DNA of 64,000 nucleotides from Salinivirgaceae bacterium. Its GTDB lineage: Bacteria > Bacteroidota > Bacteroidia > Bacteroidales > SZUA-534. The notes beneath the pieces were generated by a model, which was given only the letters and a program-made list of their open reading frames with translations, was not told where the DNA came from and searched no databases. Where the stretch lies: positions 20,202 to 84,201 of the forward strand of contig JAFZWI010000023.1 of NCBI GenBank assembly GCA_017617355.1, given 5' to 3'. Position numbers and translations under genes: made by a program. Shown piece by piece: positions 45,067 through 53,096 of this stretch (its first letter is position 1; each line of letters starts with the position of its first letter).

Positions 45067-45362
45067 TGTGAGAACTTCCTATGAATTAAAACCGAAAGTA
45101 CTAGGCAGACGCCACGCTTTAGGCGTGGGTCTGGCTTTCGGTTTTATGGCACTCTCACAGCCACAGATGAAAAAGTTAAGATTCACGCTTAACTTTTGTC
45201 TGGAGATTAGCAAATAGCCCAAGCAAATCTTCACACATAAATTCTGCAACAATTTAAGCACTCGAAGATGAGCGAACGAGTTCACCTTATGGCATGAACT
45301 GCAGGCTTGTCGGGAGTGCACGGTTTTGCAGAGCCTTTGTGTCCGTTAATGTCGGCAGTTCA
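45067..45362 (+). ncRNA. Highly structured non-coding element upstream of the RM operon
   Basis: Nested and successive stems are visible. Outer TGTGAGA (45067-45073)/TCTCACA (45153-45159). TAAAACCGAAAG (45087-45098)/CTTTCGGTTTTA (45135-45146), 12 perfect pairs. CAGAC-CCACGC (45106-45117, one bulged G)/GCGTGG-GTCTG (45123-45133). Then AAAAGTTAAG (45171-45180)/CTTAACTTTT (45188-45197), and TGAACTGC (45295-45302)/GCAGTTCA (45355-45362), which encloses AGGCT/AGCCT. No frame of any length covers it. It could be a structured RNA (for example a remnant guide RNA of an IS200/IS605, TnpB or IscB type, whose CCACGC...GCGTGG hairpins look similar), a non-autonomous mobile element, or a large leader. Confidence 0.5.
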
Positions 45363-45398
45363 GCCAAAGGTGTTTTTGAACACACAAAAACACTAAAT

Positions 45399-46853
45399 AT
45401 GGCAAAAGCAGTCAAAAAGCACGGACGGGTTTATACACCCAATTACATTGTCAAGATTATTCTTGACTTTGGAGGATACAGTACCCCTAATATTTTACAA
45501 AAACACGTTATCGACAATAGCTGTGGCGATGGTGCCTTTTTGGTAGAAATCGTTGATAGATATTGCTCTGAATTTATCAAGCAAAGAGCGGATTTAGAAA
45601 CGCTTAAAAAGCACTTGGAAACGTATATCCATGGTATTGAGCTAGATACCGTTGAAAGCAAGCTATGCGTTCAAAACCTTTGTAAGGTTGCAGAAAAATA
45701 TGGCGTTACGGATTTGACTTGGGATATCCAAAACACAGATACACTGACAGTTGACCATTTCAATGGAAAAATAGATTATGTGTTTGGAAACCCACCATAT
45801 GTCCGAGTTCACAATCTTGATAGCAGTTATGAGGCAGTAAAAAAGTACCGGTTTGCAGAAGGCGGAATGACCGACTTGTTCATTGTCTTTTTTGAAATAG
45901 GGTTCAACATGTTGGCCAAAGATGGTCTAATGTGCCTTATTACACCGAGTTCATGGTTAAGCAGCTTAGCGGGAAAAAATCTGCGCAAATACACCCAAAT
46001 GCACCATAATTTGTCAGGAGTGATTGACTTAGAACATTTTCAAGCATTTGAAGCAACAACCTACACTTTGATTTCCCGTTTTTCTAAATCCAAGAAAAAT
46101 AACACCATAGAGTATTATACATTTAACGAACATACGACAGACAAACAATTTCAAGATGAGTTGTCATATACGGATATCACAATAGGCAACAACTTCTATT
46201 TTTCTAAAAAAGAGAGTCTTGCTCTTTTGAAAAATATAAAGACAACACACTCATATAAATATGTTTCCGTAAAAAATGGATTTGCCACACTCGCCGACAA
46301 AATATTCATAGGAGAGTTTGATTTTGCTGAGGGTACGATAGATATTCTAAAAGCTTCAAATGGGAAATGGAGTAAGTGTGTTTATCCTTACGATAAAAAC
46401 GGTAAGCCGTTGGCTCTTAACGAGTTCGCCAACAATAAGCAAGCGTTCGATTATTTGTCATCACACAAAGTAGAACTGTCAAAAGACAGAGATATTGAAG
46501 ATGACCAGTATTGGTATTTGTTTGGGCGGACACAAGCCATAAAAGATGTTTGCAAAACCAAATACGCCATAAACATAATTGTGCGCGATGTTACGAGCAT
46601 AAAACTCGAAGTTGTAAAGCCCGGACAAGGCATTTATAGTGGTTTATACATTCTGACAGATATTGAATTTGAAACCATAGAACAACTGATTCATTCCGAA
46701 GATTTTATCAATTATATAAAACTATTGAAGAATTATAAAAGTGGAGGTTATTACACTTTCGCCTCAAAAGATTTGGAACAATACTTAAACTATAAATTGA
46801 CAGAAAAATATGGACAATCAAGAATTTCTAATGGTAGTCGGGAACTCTTTTAA
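45399..46853 (+). CDS. N6-adenine DNA methyltransferase of a type II RM system
   Basis: The product has 484 residues from the ATG at 45399. The frame extends upstream into the structured element, which is not coding. KHGRVYTPNYIVKIILD (motif X region), VIDNSCGDGAFLVEI (motif I, SAM binding) and FGNPPYVRVH (motif IV, NPPY) give the order expected of gamma-class amino-methyltransferases. The C-terminal half (about 230-484) is the target recognition domain. It methylates adenine in an unknown sequence. The coding sequence is much more AT-rich (about 25-38% GC by hand count) than the 48-60 kb genes, suggesting transfer. The next gene starts inside its last 44 bases. Confidence 0.88.
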   Translation: MAKAVKKHGRVYTPNYIVKIILDFGGYSTPNILQKHVIDNSCGDGAFLVEIVDRYCSEFIKQRADLETLKKHLETYIHGIELDTVESKLCVQNLCKVAEKYGVTDLTWDIQNTDTLTVDHFNGKIDYVFGNPPYVRVHNLDSSYEAVKKYRFAEGGMTDLFIVFFEIGFNMLAKDGLMCLITPSSWLSSLAGKNLRKYTQMHHNLSGVIDLEHFQAFEATTYTLISRFSKSKKNNTIEYYTFNEHTTDKQFQDELSYTDITIGNNFYFSKKESLALLKNIKTTHSYKYVSVKNGFATLADKIFIGEFDFAEGTIDILKASNGKWSKCVYPYDKNGKPLALNEFANNKQAFDYLSSHKVELSKDRDIEDDQYWYLFGRTQAIKDVCKTKYAINIIVRDVTSIKLEVVKPGQGIYSGLYILTDIEFETIEQLIHSEDFINYIKLLKNYKSGGYYTFASKDLEQYLNYKLTEKYGQSRISNGSRELF

Positions 46854-47517
46854 GAAGTTCCTCGAAACAGGTTCTCGAAGCAACGAGAAACTTAAAATTC
46901 TTCATGGAGCGATAGCCAAGGATTTGAAAGAGAGATTGGGCAATGGTTATTGGGTTCAATCATTGGGTGTTGGCTCTGGAAAAGAAATGAAAATCGATGG
47001 TCGTTACATTGACAAGGCTGTTGATATTACTATTCTGAAAGGAGTTAAACCAATTGCAGGTATCGGCGTGAAGTTTGTTATGCAGAACTATTCACAGAAC
47101 TCAAACAACTATTTTGAAAACATGCTTGGTGAAACGGCAAACATTCGTTGCGCCAATATTCCTTATTTTCAAATATTTATTATTCCCGACAAACTGCCAT
47201 ACTACAAAAATGATGGTACAATCCAGAAATGGGAGGAGTTTACCGCACATAACTCGGCAAAGTATATGACATTATCAAAAGATGATATACAAACTTCCAT
47301 ACATACACCAACCAAAACCCTTCTGTTTGTTATTCATTTACCAGAAATAGAGGAAGAAATAAAGGATAAAAATGAGTATGTTTCGTATTATTCGGAACAA
47401 GAAAACATGTGTGTATGTGAATCGCAAGCGGAATACGGCCAATTCTCGTCAGCTGTTATTTATAATGATTATGAGGATTTTGCCGAGAAGGTTGCACATT
47501 ATATTCATTTTCTATAA
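46810..47517 (+). CDS. Probable type II restriction endonuclease
   Basis: The product has 235 residues. It overlaps the methyltransferase gene by 44 bases in another frame, a layout typical of RM pairs. The central segment KIDGRYIDKAVDITILKGVKPIAGIGVKF (in part: DKAVDITILKG, IAGIGVKFV) fits a PD-(D/E)xK nuclease core with Asp then G-V-K, the acidic residue before K being replaced. QNSNNYFENMLGETANIR follows. It resembles PaeR7I/XhoI-size enzymes, but I cannot name the specificity. The partner of the adjacent methyltransferase is clear from context. AT-rich, like the methyltransferase gene. Confidence 0.75.
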   Translation: MDNQEFLMVVGNSFKKFLETGSRSNEKLKILHGAIAKDLKERLGNGYWVQSLGVGSGKEMKIDGRYIDKAVDITILKGVKPIAGIGVKFVMQNYSQNSNNYFENMLGETANIRCANIPYFQIFIIPDKLPYYKNDGTIQKWEEFTAHNSAKYMTLSKDDIQTSIHTPTKTLLFVIHLPEIEEEIKDKNEYVSYYSEQENMCVCESQAEYGQFSSAVIYNDYEDFAEKVAHYIHFL

Positions 47518-47573
47518 TTAGGAAAGCAAAATGTAAGGTTGTCAGAATGGCTGCCTTATATGTTTGTGATTGA

Positions 47574-47960
47574 AAAAGTGCAACGCGCCGTAGCACTTTT
47601 GCCGCAGTCGCATAAATTGTTGATTCTGAAAAAATAGAGACGTCATAATATGGCGTCTCTACGTGTTTTATGCCGTAACCCATTGTTTAATCAGTTCTGA
47701 AAGGACGGCATAACACAAGCGGTGGTGTGAACCTCCGCTCAAATACGCGAACCACAAACCGAGCCCCGACGGGGCGGCATATAATAAATTGTTGTGCCGT
47801 GCCTTCGGCGTTCATTTTATGGGCTGGCGCCTATCCGGGGTTTACACCCCGGCCTGTAATATGTCACGCCTTCGGCGTTTGGATTTTTAAAATGTGGTAA
47901 TCAAATGTGGATTCGTGGTTATTTTACGGATGCCACGGCGTGACATCCCTACATATAAAT
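47574..47960. repeat. Cluster of REP-like palindromes in a 530-base gene-free gap
   Basis: The 47518-48053 gap holds no gene. It contains a run of short palindromes: AAAAGTGC/GCACTTTT (47574-47581, 47593-47600), AGAGACG/CGTCTCT (47636-47642, 47654-47660), AGCGG...CCGCT (47718-47739), GCCCC-GAC-GGGGC (47763-47775), CCGGGGT/ACCCCGG (47835-47852), and two copies of GCCTTCGGCGTT (47801 and 47868). Such clusters look like the REP-type intergenic repeats scattered through Bacteroidota genomes (from memory). The first hairpin may also terminate the RM operon. Confidence 0.6.
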
Positions 47961-48016
47961 TCGGTTTCAATTCCGATTCGTTTGGTTAGAAACAAAATAT
48001 AATCGTAAGATTTATG

Positions 48017-48024
48017 TAGTTTTG
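48017..48024 (+). promoter_or_regulatory. -7 promoter box (TAGTTTTG) for the GT2-DUF2062 gene
   Basis: TAGTTTTG matches TAnnTTTG, 29 bases before the start. TTTG at 47981 is too far to be its -33 partner. Confidence 0.35.
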
Positions 48025-48053
48025 GCTCCCAATAACGACCGTTTTGTCTGGTG

Positions 48054-49235
48054 ATGACTTCTTGCAAAGAGAAACTCGACGAGCTGAATATTGTGATTGT
48101 TGTGCCGACCTACAACAACGCTAAAACCATTGGCGGTGTTTTGACCGACATCAAGCAATATGCCAATCACATTATTGTTGTGAACGACGGCTCAACCGAC
48201 GATACCGCGCAGATACTGAGCGAGATAGAGGGCATCGAGATAATAACACACCAGCGCAACAGCGGCAAGGGCACAGCGCTGAAAAACGGTCTTTGCAAGG
48301 CGAAAGACGACGGCTACCGTTACGCCATAACCATTGACAGCGACGGGCAGCATTTCGCCTCCGACATACCGACATTTGTGAAAGAGATAGAGGCGACGCC
48401 CGACACATTGCTTGTTGGCGGGCGTAATATCCAGGCCGACAATATGCCGGGCAAAAACACCTTTGCCAACAAGTTCTCAAACTTTTGGTTCAAACTGGAA
48501 ACGGGCGTCAAACTGCCTGATACACAGTCGGGTTACCGGCTTTATCCGCTGCAACTGATGAATGTGCAGAAATGGTATTACACAGCCAAATACGAGTTTG
48601 AGCTTGAGGCTTTGGTTTTTGCATCGTGGGGCGGAGTTGAGGTCCGCAACATACCGATAAACGTCTATTATCCGCCTGAGGGAGAGCGCGTTTCGCATTT
48701 CCGCCCGTGGCGCGATTTCACACGCATCAGCATCCTGAACACAATTTTGGTGCTGATAGCCTTGCTTTGGATTTATCCGCGCAACTTCTGCCGAAAGCTG
48801 ACAAAAGAGAATATCAAGTTGTTCATCAACAATAATATAACACACTCGCCCGACTCTAATCTGCGAATAACGGCCGCCGTGATGTTAGGCATTTTTATGG
48901 GCATTGTTCCGGTTTGGGGCTACCAGATGCTGATAGCTTTCGCCATAGCTCATGTGCTCAAACTGAACAAAGTGATAACGCTTGTGGCTTCAAACATCAG
49001 TATTCCGCCAATGATTCCGTTTCTGATTTACGGCAGTTATTTTACCGGCTGCAAGATTCTGCAAGTGCCTATCGAGTTGAGTTTGAGCAACATAACACTC
49101 GAGAGCGTTAAAAATTCGCTCATTCCGTATGTTGTTGGAAGTGTTATATTTGCGGCTTTGTGCAGCGTGGCGGTGGGATTGGTGGTTTTTGGGCTGTTGG
49201 CTGTGTTTAGAAGGAAGAAAAGGATTTCTGAATAA
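48054..49235 (+). CDS. Glycosyltransferase family 2 fused to DUF2062 membrane domain
   Basis: The product has 393 residues from the ATG at 48054 (GTG three bases earlier is possible). The N-terminal GT-A domain (about 10-230) carries VVPTYNNAKTIGGVL, VVNDGSTDDT and the DxD region ITIDSDGQHF, then DTQSGYRLYP. The C-terminal DUF2062 domain (about 265-390) has four or so membrane helices (AAVMLGIFMGIVPVWGYQM, ISIPPMIPFLIYGS in part). GT2-DUF2062 proteins accompany aryl-polyene and related lipid clusters in this phylum. It lies 9 bases before the MMPL fusion gene, so the two form an operon. Confidence 0.88.
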   Translation: MTSCKEKLDELNIVIVVPTYNNAKTIGGVLTDIKQYANHIIVVNDGSTDDTAQILSEIEGIEIITHQRNSGKGTALKNGLCKAKDDGYRYAITIDSDGQHFASDIPTFVKEIEATPDTLLVGGRNIQADNMPGKNTFANKFSNFWFKLETGVKLPDTQSGYRLYPLQLMNVQKWYYTAKYEFELEALVFASWGGVEVRNIPINVYYPPEGERVSHFRPWRDFTRISILNTILVLIALLWIYPRNFCRKLTKENIKLFINNNITHSPDSNLRITAAVMLGIFMGIVPVWGYQMLIAFAIAHVLKLNKVITLVASNISIPPMIPFLIYGSYFTGCKILQVPIELSLSNITLESVKNSLIPYVVGSVIFAALCSVAVGLVVFGLLAVFRRKKRISE

Positions 49236-49244
49236 GACATTATT

Positions 49245-52200
49245 GTGAGCAAGATTTTTATCGGCATATACAAATTCTTTCAAAGTCATAAGGCACTTCT
49301 TTATAGTTTCCTGACAATCTGCGTTGTAGCCATGGCACTGGTGGCCAGCCGCATCAGTATCAGGCAGAACATAACTGATTTTTTCCCGACAAAAGGCGAA
49401 GGCGATAAGACGGCCGAAGTATTTCAGAATCTGAACGTTAAAGACAAAATGGTTGTCATTTTCTCGCCTGTGGGGAATGCGCCAGTCGATAGCCTGATAA
49501 CAACAGCCGAGGAGTTTGCTGGCACGCTGAACGAAACGTGCGGCGAGTATCTGAAAGGAATTATGTTGCGAATAGACGACAGGCTTGTTGGCGGAGTCAG
49601 CGATTTCATTTACAACAATTTACCATTATTTCTTACCGAAGCCGATTATGCCCGCCTTGACACACTGATAACCCAACCTGCCATTGAGCGGCGGATGCGG
49701 CAGAACTATCAGAATATGATTTCGCCCATAGGCATCGGCACGCGGAAATTCATCTTGCGCGACCCAATGGGCATAGGCACGCAAACACTTGAGAATCTGC
49801 AAGATTTCGAGATAGAGTCGGGCAATGCAATGGTTGACAACTATCTGTTCACGGGCGACACCTCGTCGCTGATGATGATTTTGACTCCGAAATACAATCT
49901 TGGGCATATTGGAGAGAATAAGGGTTTTGTAATCCGTTTTGAGGAGGAGCTGCAGAAATTCAACAACCGGCATCCGGGTGTGTACGCCGAGTATTTTGGC
50001 GGAGCGTCGGTGAGTGTTTACAACGCCCTGCAGATACAAAACGACACCACACTGACATCGCTTATAGCATTGATAATCATAGCGGTATTCATATCGCTTA
50101 TTTTCAAACGCAAGCGTACCATTCCGCTTGTCATTGTGCCGGCATTGTTCGGCGGACTGTTTGCTTTGGCGGTTATGTCGCTGGTGAAAGGTGAGATTTC
50201 GGCGGCGGCCATTGGCGCGGGCGCGGCTATCATCGGCATTGCGCTTAGCTACTCAATCCACATGCTGGCCCACCAAAACCATGTGCGCACAGTTGAACAA
50301 TTAATCGACGAGTTGGCCTACCCGCTTACCGTCGGCAGTTTCACAACCATTGGCGCCTTTTTTGCGCTGGTGTTCACGTCATCGGCCATTCTGCGCGACT
50401 TCGGTCTTTTTGCCTCGCTCACACTCATCGGCACAACGCTTTTCTGCCTTATCTTCTTGCCGCATTTCCTTAGTGGCCAGGCAGATATAAAGCAAGGCAG
50501 AGTGCTGAAATTCATCGAGAAGATAAACTCGTATCATTACGAAAAGAATCGCTGGATTGTCGGCGGTTTGCTGATTCTGATTGTAATAAGCTGTTTTACG
50601 GCCGGAAAGGTGCGTTTCAACAGCGATATGATGACGATGTACTACGAGCCGGAGCATCTGAAAACGGCCCGCGAGAAGATAGAGGCGTTTTACGATACCG
50701 AAGCCAAAAACGTGATGTTTGTGAGCGTTGGCACAACCGACGATTCGGTAGCTGCCGTTTATGCTGACATCAACCGCCAGCTCGACAGCCTTAAAAATGA
50801 AGGACTTATAAAAGATTTTGCATCGGCTGAGCGATTTGTGCCGAGCCTAAAAGAGCAACAACACAGGCTTCAGCTTTGGAACGATTTCTGGACACCCGAG
50901 CGCCGACAGTTGTTGGAACGGACAATAGGCTCGGAATGTGAGCGATACAAGTTCAAGGCATCGGCTTTCAACGGCTTTTACAAGTGGTTTAACAGCGAAT
51001 TTTCGACAGTCGATTTTACCAAAACCGACGGCGCTTTTGCCGAGTTGCTGGCCGAATGGGTAGTGCCGGCCGACAATTTCAGAATGTTGGTGTCGCAGGT
51101 GCGGCTCAACGAGTCGGATAAAGAGCAAGTTTACAAGCTGATGCAGCGCAACGACGATTTGGTGATTTTTGACCGTGCCTATTTTACCAACCGCTGGGTG
51201 GGCAATGTGAACGATGATTTCAACTGGATACTTTACACTTCTTCGTTCCTGATTTTCTTTGCGTTACTAATATCGTACGGGCGCATAGAGCTTACGTTGA
51301 TGAGCTTTTTGCCGATGCTTGTAAGCTGGTTTGTGATTTTAGGTTTAATGGGACTTTTCGGCATAGAATTCAATATCATCAACATCATCATTTCAACATT
51401 CATATTCGGCATAGGCGACGATTTCAGCATCTTCATAATGGACGGCCTGCAAAGCAAATACCGAACGGGCCGCGAGATTCTGAACTCGCACAAGACGGCT
51501 ATTTTCTGTTCGGCATTCACCATTGTTGTGGGTATGGGAGCGCTTGTTTTCGCACAGCATCCGGCCTTGCAGTCCATTTCGCTGATATCGATTTTGGGAA
51601 TACTGACGGTGGTGCTGGTAGCGTTCACCATTCAGCCTATCATCTTTAATTTCTTCATTGCAAACCCGGCAGCCAAAGGAAATATGCCTTATGCGGCATC
51701 TGATTTGATTCTGACGGTGCTGGGCTTCGGCATGTTTACGATATGCTGTTTCATCCTTCGGTTGTTCACGTTTGTGCTTTATCTGGTTCCGATAAGGAAA
51801 ATTCACAAACGGCGGCTGATATGTTTCCTTATGAACAGGGCCAGTCGCTTGATATTCTTTGCTTTTCCGCACGTAAAAAGGCTTCATCGCAATACTACAG
51901 GAAAGTTTGACGAGCAGCCGGCAATCATCATAGCCAATCACCAGTCGTTTATGGATATACTGACAATGCTTTCCGTTTCGACGCGCGTGGTAATGGTTAC
52001 AAACAAGTGGGTTTGGCACTCGCCGGTTTTTGGCGGACTGATACGCTATGCGGGATTCATCTACACTGGCGACGGTGTCGATATAAACCAAGAGATTGTG
52101 AGTGAGCGTATTAAAGAGGGTTTCTCCGTGGTGATATTTCCTGAAGGCTCACGTTCTGTCGACAGCAAAATACGTCGCTTCCATAAAGGAGCATTTTTGT

Positions 52201-53096
52201 TGGCCGAGAAACTTAAACTCGACATTGTTCCGATTTTGCTTTATGGTGCAGGCGATGTTATTCCTAAAAAGCAGCCGTTCATTGTGCGTCACGGCTTGAT
52301 AGCAACTAGCGTTCTGCCACGCATAAAATATACCGACCGTTCGTGGGGTGACGATTATCGCGAACGCACAAAGAAGATTTCGGCCTGGTTCAAACAACAA
52401 TATCAGCAGCTTTACGATGAGCTGACAAACACTCACAGCAGCGCTATTCACAGTCGCATAATGCACAATTTCATCTTCAAAGGACCGGTTGAGGAGTGGT
52501 ATCTGCGCGTGAAAATACGCATGGAAGGCAACTACGAGCTGTTTGACCAGCTTGTGCCGCGCCGTGCCCGCATAACCGATATTGGTTGCGGCTATGGTCC
52601 GTTGTGTTATATGCTTGCGCAGACATCGGCTGACCGCGAGATACTGGGCATCGACTACGATGACGATAAAATTGCCGTTGCACAGAACGGCTGGCTGAGA
52701 CAGCATTGCAATCTGAGGTTCGAGCAAGCTAACGCATTGGAATACAGCTTGCCGCAAAGCGATGTCTTTATTATGAACGATATGTTGCACTATATGAGCG
52801 CCGAGCATCAGAATCAGCTGATTCACAAATGCGTGGCTGCCTTGGCCGACGGTGGAATGATTATCATCCGCGACGGTAACACCGAGGAGCAGGAGCGCCA
52901 CCGTCTGACACGTTTCACCGAGCTGATGTCGACACGCATTATCAAGTTCAACAAAACCGAGGAACAGCTTGTCTTTCTGTCGGAAACACGTATGCGGCAG
53001 ATTGCCGACGAATGCGGAATGAGCATTGAGACAATCCAAAACGACCGTTACACGTCGAATACTATTTATATACTGAAACGGAAAGCTATTGCTTGA
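49245..53096 (+). CDS. Trifunctional fusion: MMPL/RND exporter, PlsC-type acyltransferase, SAM methyltransferase
   Basis: The product has 1283 residues from a GTG start. (1) An RND-type MMPL exporter, about residues 1-815, with two six-helix sets and two large loops (ITDFFPTKGEGDKT, and FGIGDDFSIFIMDGLQ around 720). (2) A PlsC/LPLAT acyltransferase, about 880-1055, with NHQSFMD (H-x4-D, near residue 897) and FPEGSRS (near 964). (3) A class I methyltransferase, about 1085-1275, with DIGCGYGPL (near 1108) and FIMNDMLHYM. This fusion is typical of aryl-polyene/flexirubin-type lipid pathways, where it would acylate, methylate and export the product. No ketosynthase, ACP or ammonia-lyase gene lies in the window. 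The 3' end overlaps dxs by 11 bases, convergently. Confidence 0.9.
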   Translation: MSKIFIGIYKFFQSHKALLYSFLTICVVAMALVASRISIRQNITDFFPTKGEGDKTAEVFQNLNVKDKMVVIFSPVGNAPVDSLITTAEEFAGTLNETCGEYLKGIMLRIDDRLVGGVSDFIYNNLPLFLTEADYARLDTLITQPAIERRMRQNYQNMISPIGIGTRKFILRDPMGIGTQTLENLQDFEIESGNAMVDNYLFTGDTSSLMMILTPKYNLGHIGENKGFVIRFEEELQKFNNRHPGVYAEYFGGASVSVYNALQIQNDTTLTSLIALIIIAVFISLIFKRKRTIPLVIVPALFGGLFALAVMSLVKGEISAAAIGAGAAIIGIALSYSIHMLAHQNHVRTVEQLIDELAYPLTVGSFTTIGAFFALVFTSSAILRDFGLFASLTLIGTTLFCLIFLPHFLSGQADIKQGRVLKFIEKINSYHYEKNRWIVGGLLILIVISCFTAGKVRFNSDMMTMYYEPEHLKTAREKIEAFYDTEAKNVMFVSVGTTDDSVAAVYADINRQLDSLKNEGLIKDFASAERFVPSLKEQQHRLQLWNDFWTPERRQLLERTIGSECERYKFKASAFNGFYKWFNSEFSTVDFTKTDGAFAELLAEWVVPADNFRMLVSQVRLNESDKEQVYKLMQRNDDLVIFDRAYFTNRWVGNVNDDFNWILYTSSFLIFFALLISYGRIELTLMSFLPMLVSWFVILGLMGLFGIEFNIINIIISTFIFGIGDDFSIFIMDGLQSKYRTGREILNSHKTAIFCSAFTIVVGMGALVFAQHPALQSISLISILGILTVVLVAFTIQPIIFNFFIANPAAKGNMPYAASDLILTVLGFGMFTICCFILRLFTFVLYLVPIRKIHKRRLICFLMNRASRLIFFAFPHVKRLHRNTTGKFDEQPAIIIANHQSFMDILTMLSVSTRVVMVTNKWVWHSPVFGGLIRYAGFIYTGDGVDINQEIVSERIKEGFSVVIFPEGSRSVDSKIRRFHKGAFLLAEKLKLDIVPILLYGAGDVIPKKQPFIVRHGLIATSVLPRIKYTDRSWGDDYRERTKKISAWFKQQYQQLYDELTNTHSSAIHSRIMHNFIFKGPVEEWYLRVKIRMEGNYELFDQLVPRRARITDIGCGYGPLCYMLAQTSADREILGIDYDDDKIAVAQNGWLRQHCNLRFEQANALEYSLPQSDVFIMNDMLHYMSAEHQNQLIHKCVAALADGGMIIIRDGNTEEQERHRLTRFTELMSTRIIKFNKTEEQLVFLSETRMRQIADECGMSIETIQNDRYTSNTIYILKRKAIA

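Noticed and set aside
45294-45398. Upstream extension of the methyltransferase frame
   Set aside because: It lies within the structured element. The conserved GRVYTP region follows the ATG at 45399.
47574-47960. CRISPR array
   Set aside because: The palindromes differ from each other and have no regular repeat-spacer spacing, and no cas genes are present.
52149-53039. A 296-codon open frame on the minus strand inside the MMPL fusion gene
   Set aside because: It is antisense to well-defined acyltransferase and methyltransferase motifs, lacks any family signature and has the composition of a shadow frame.
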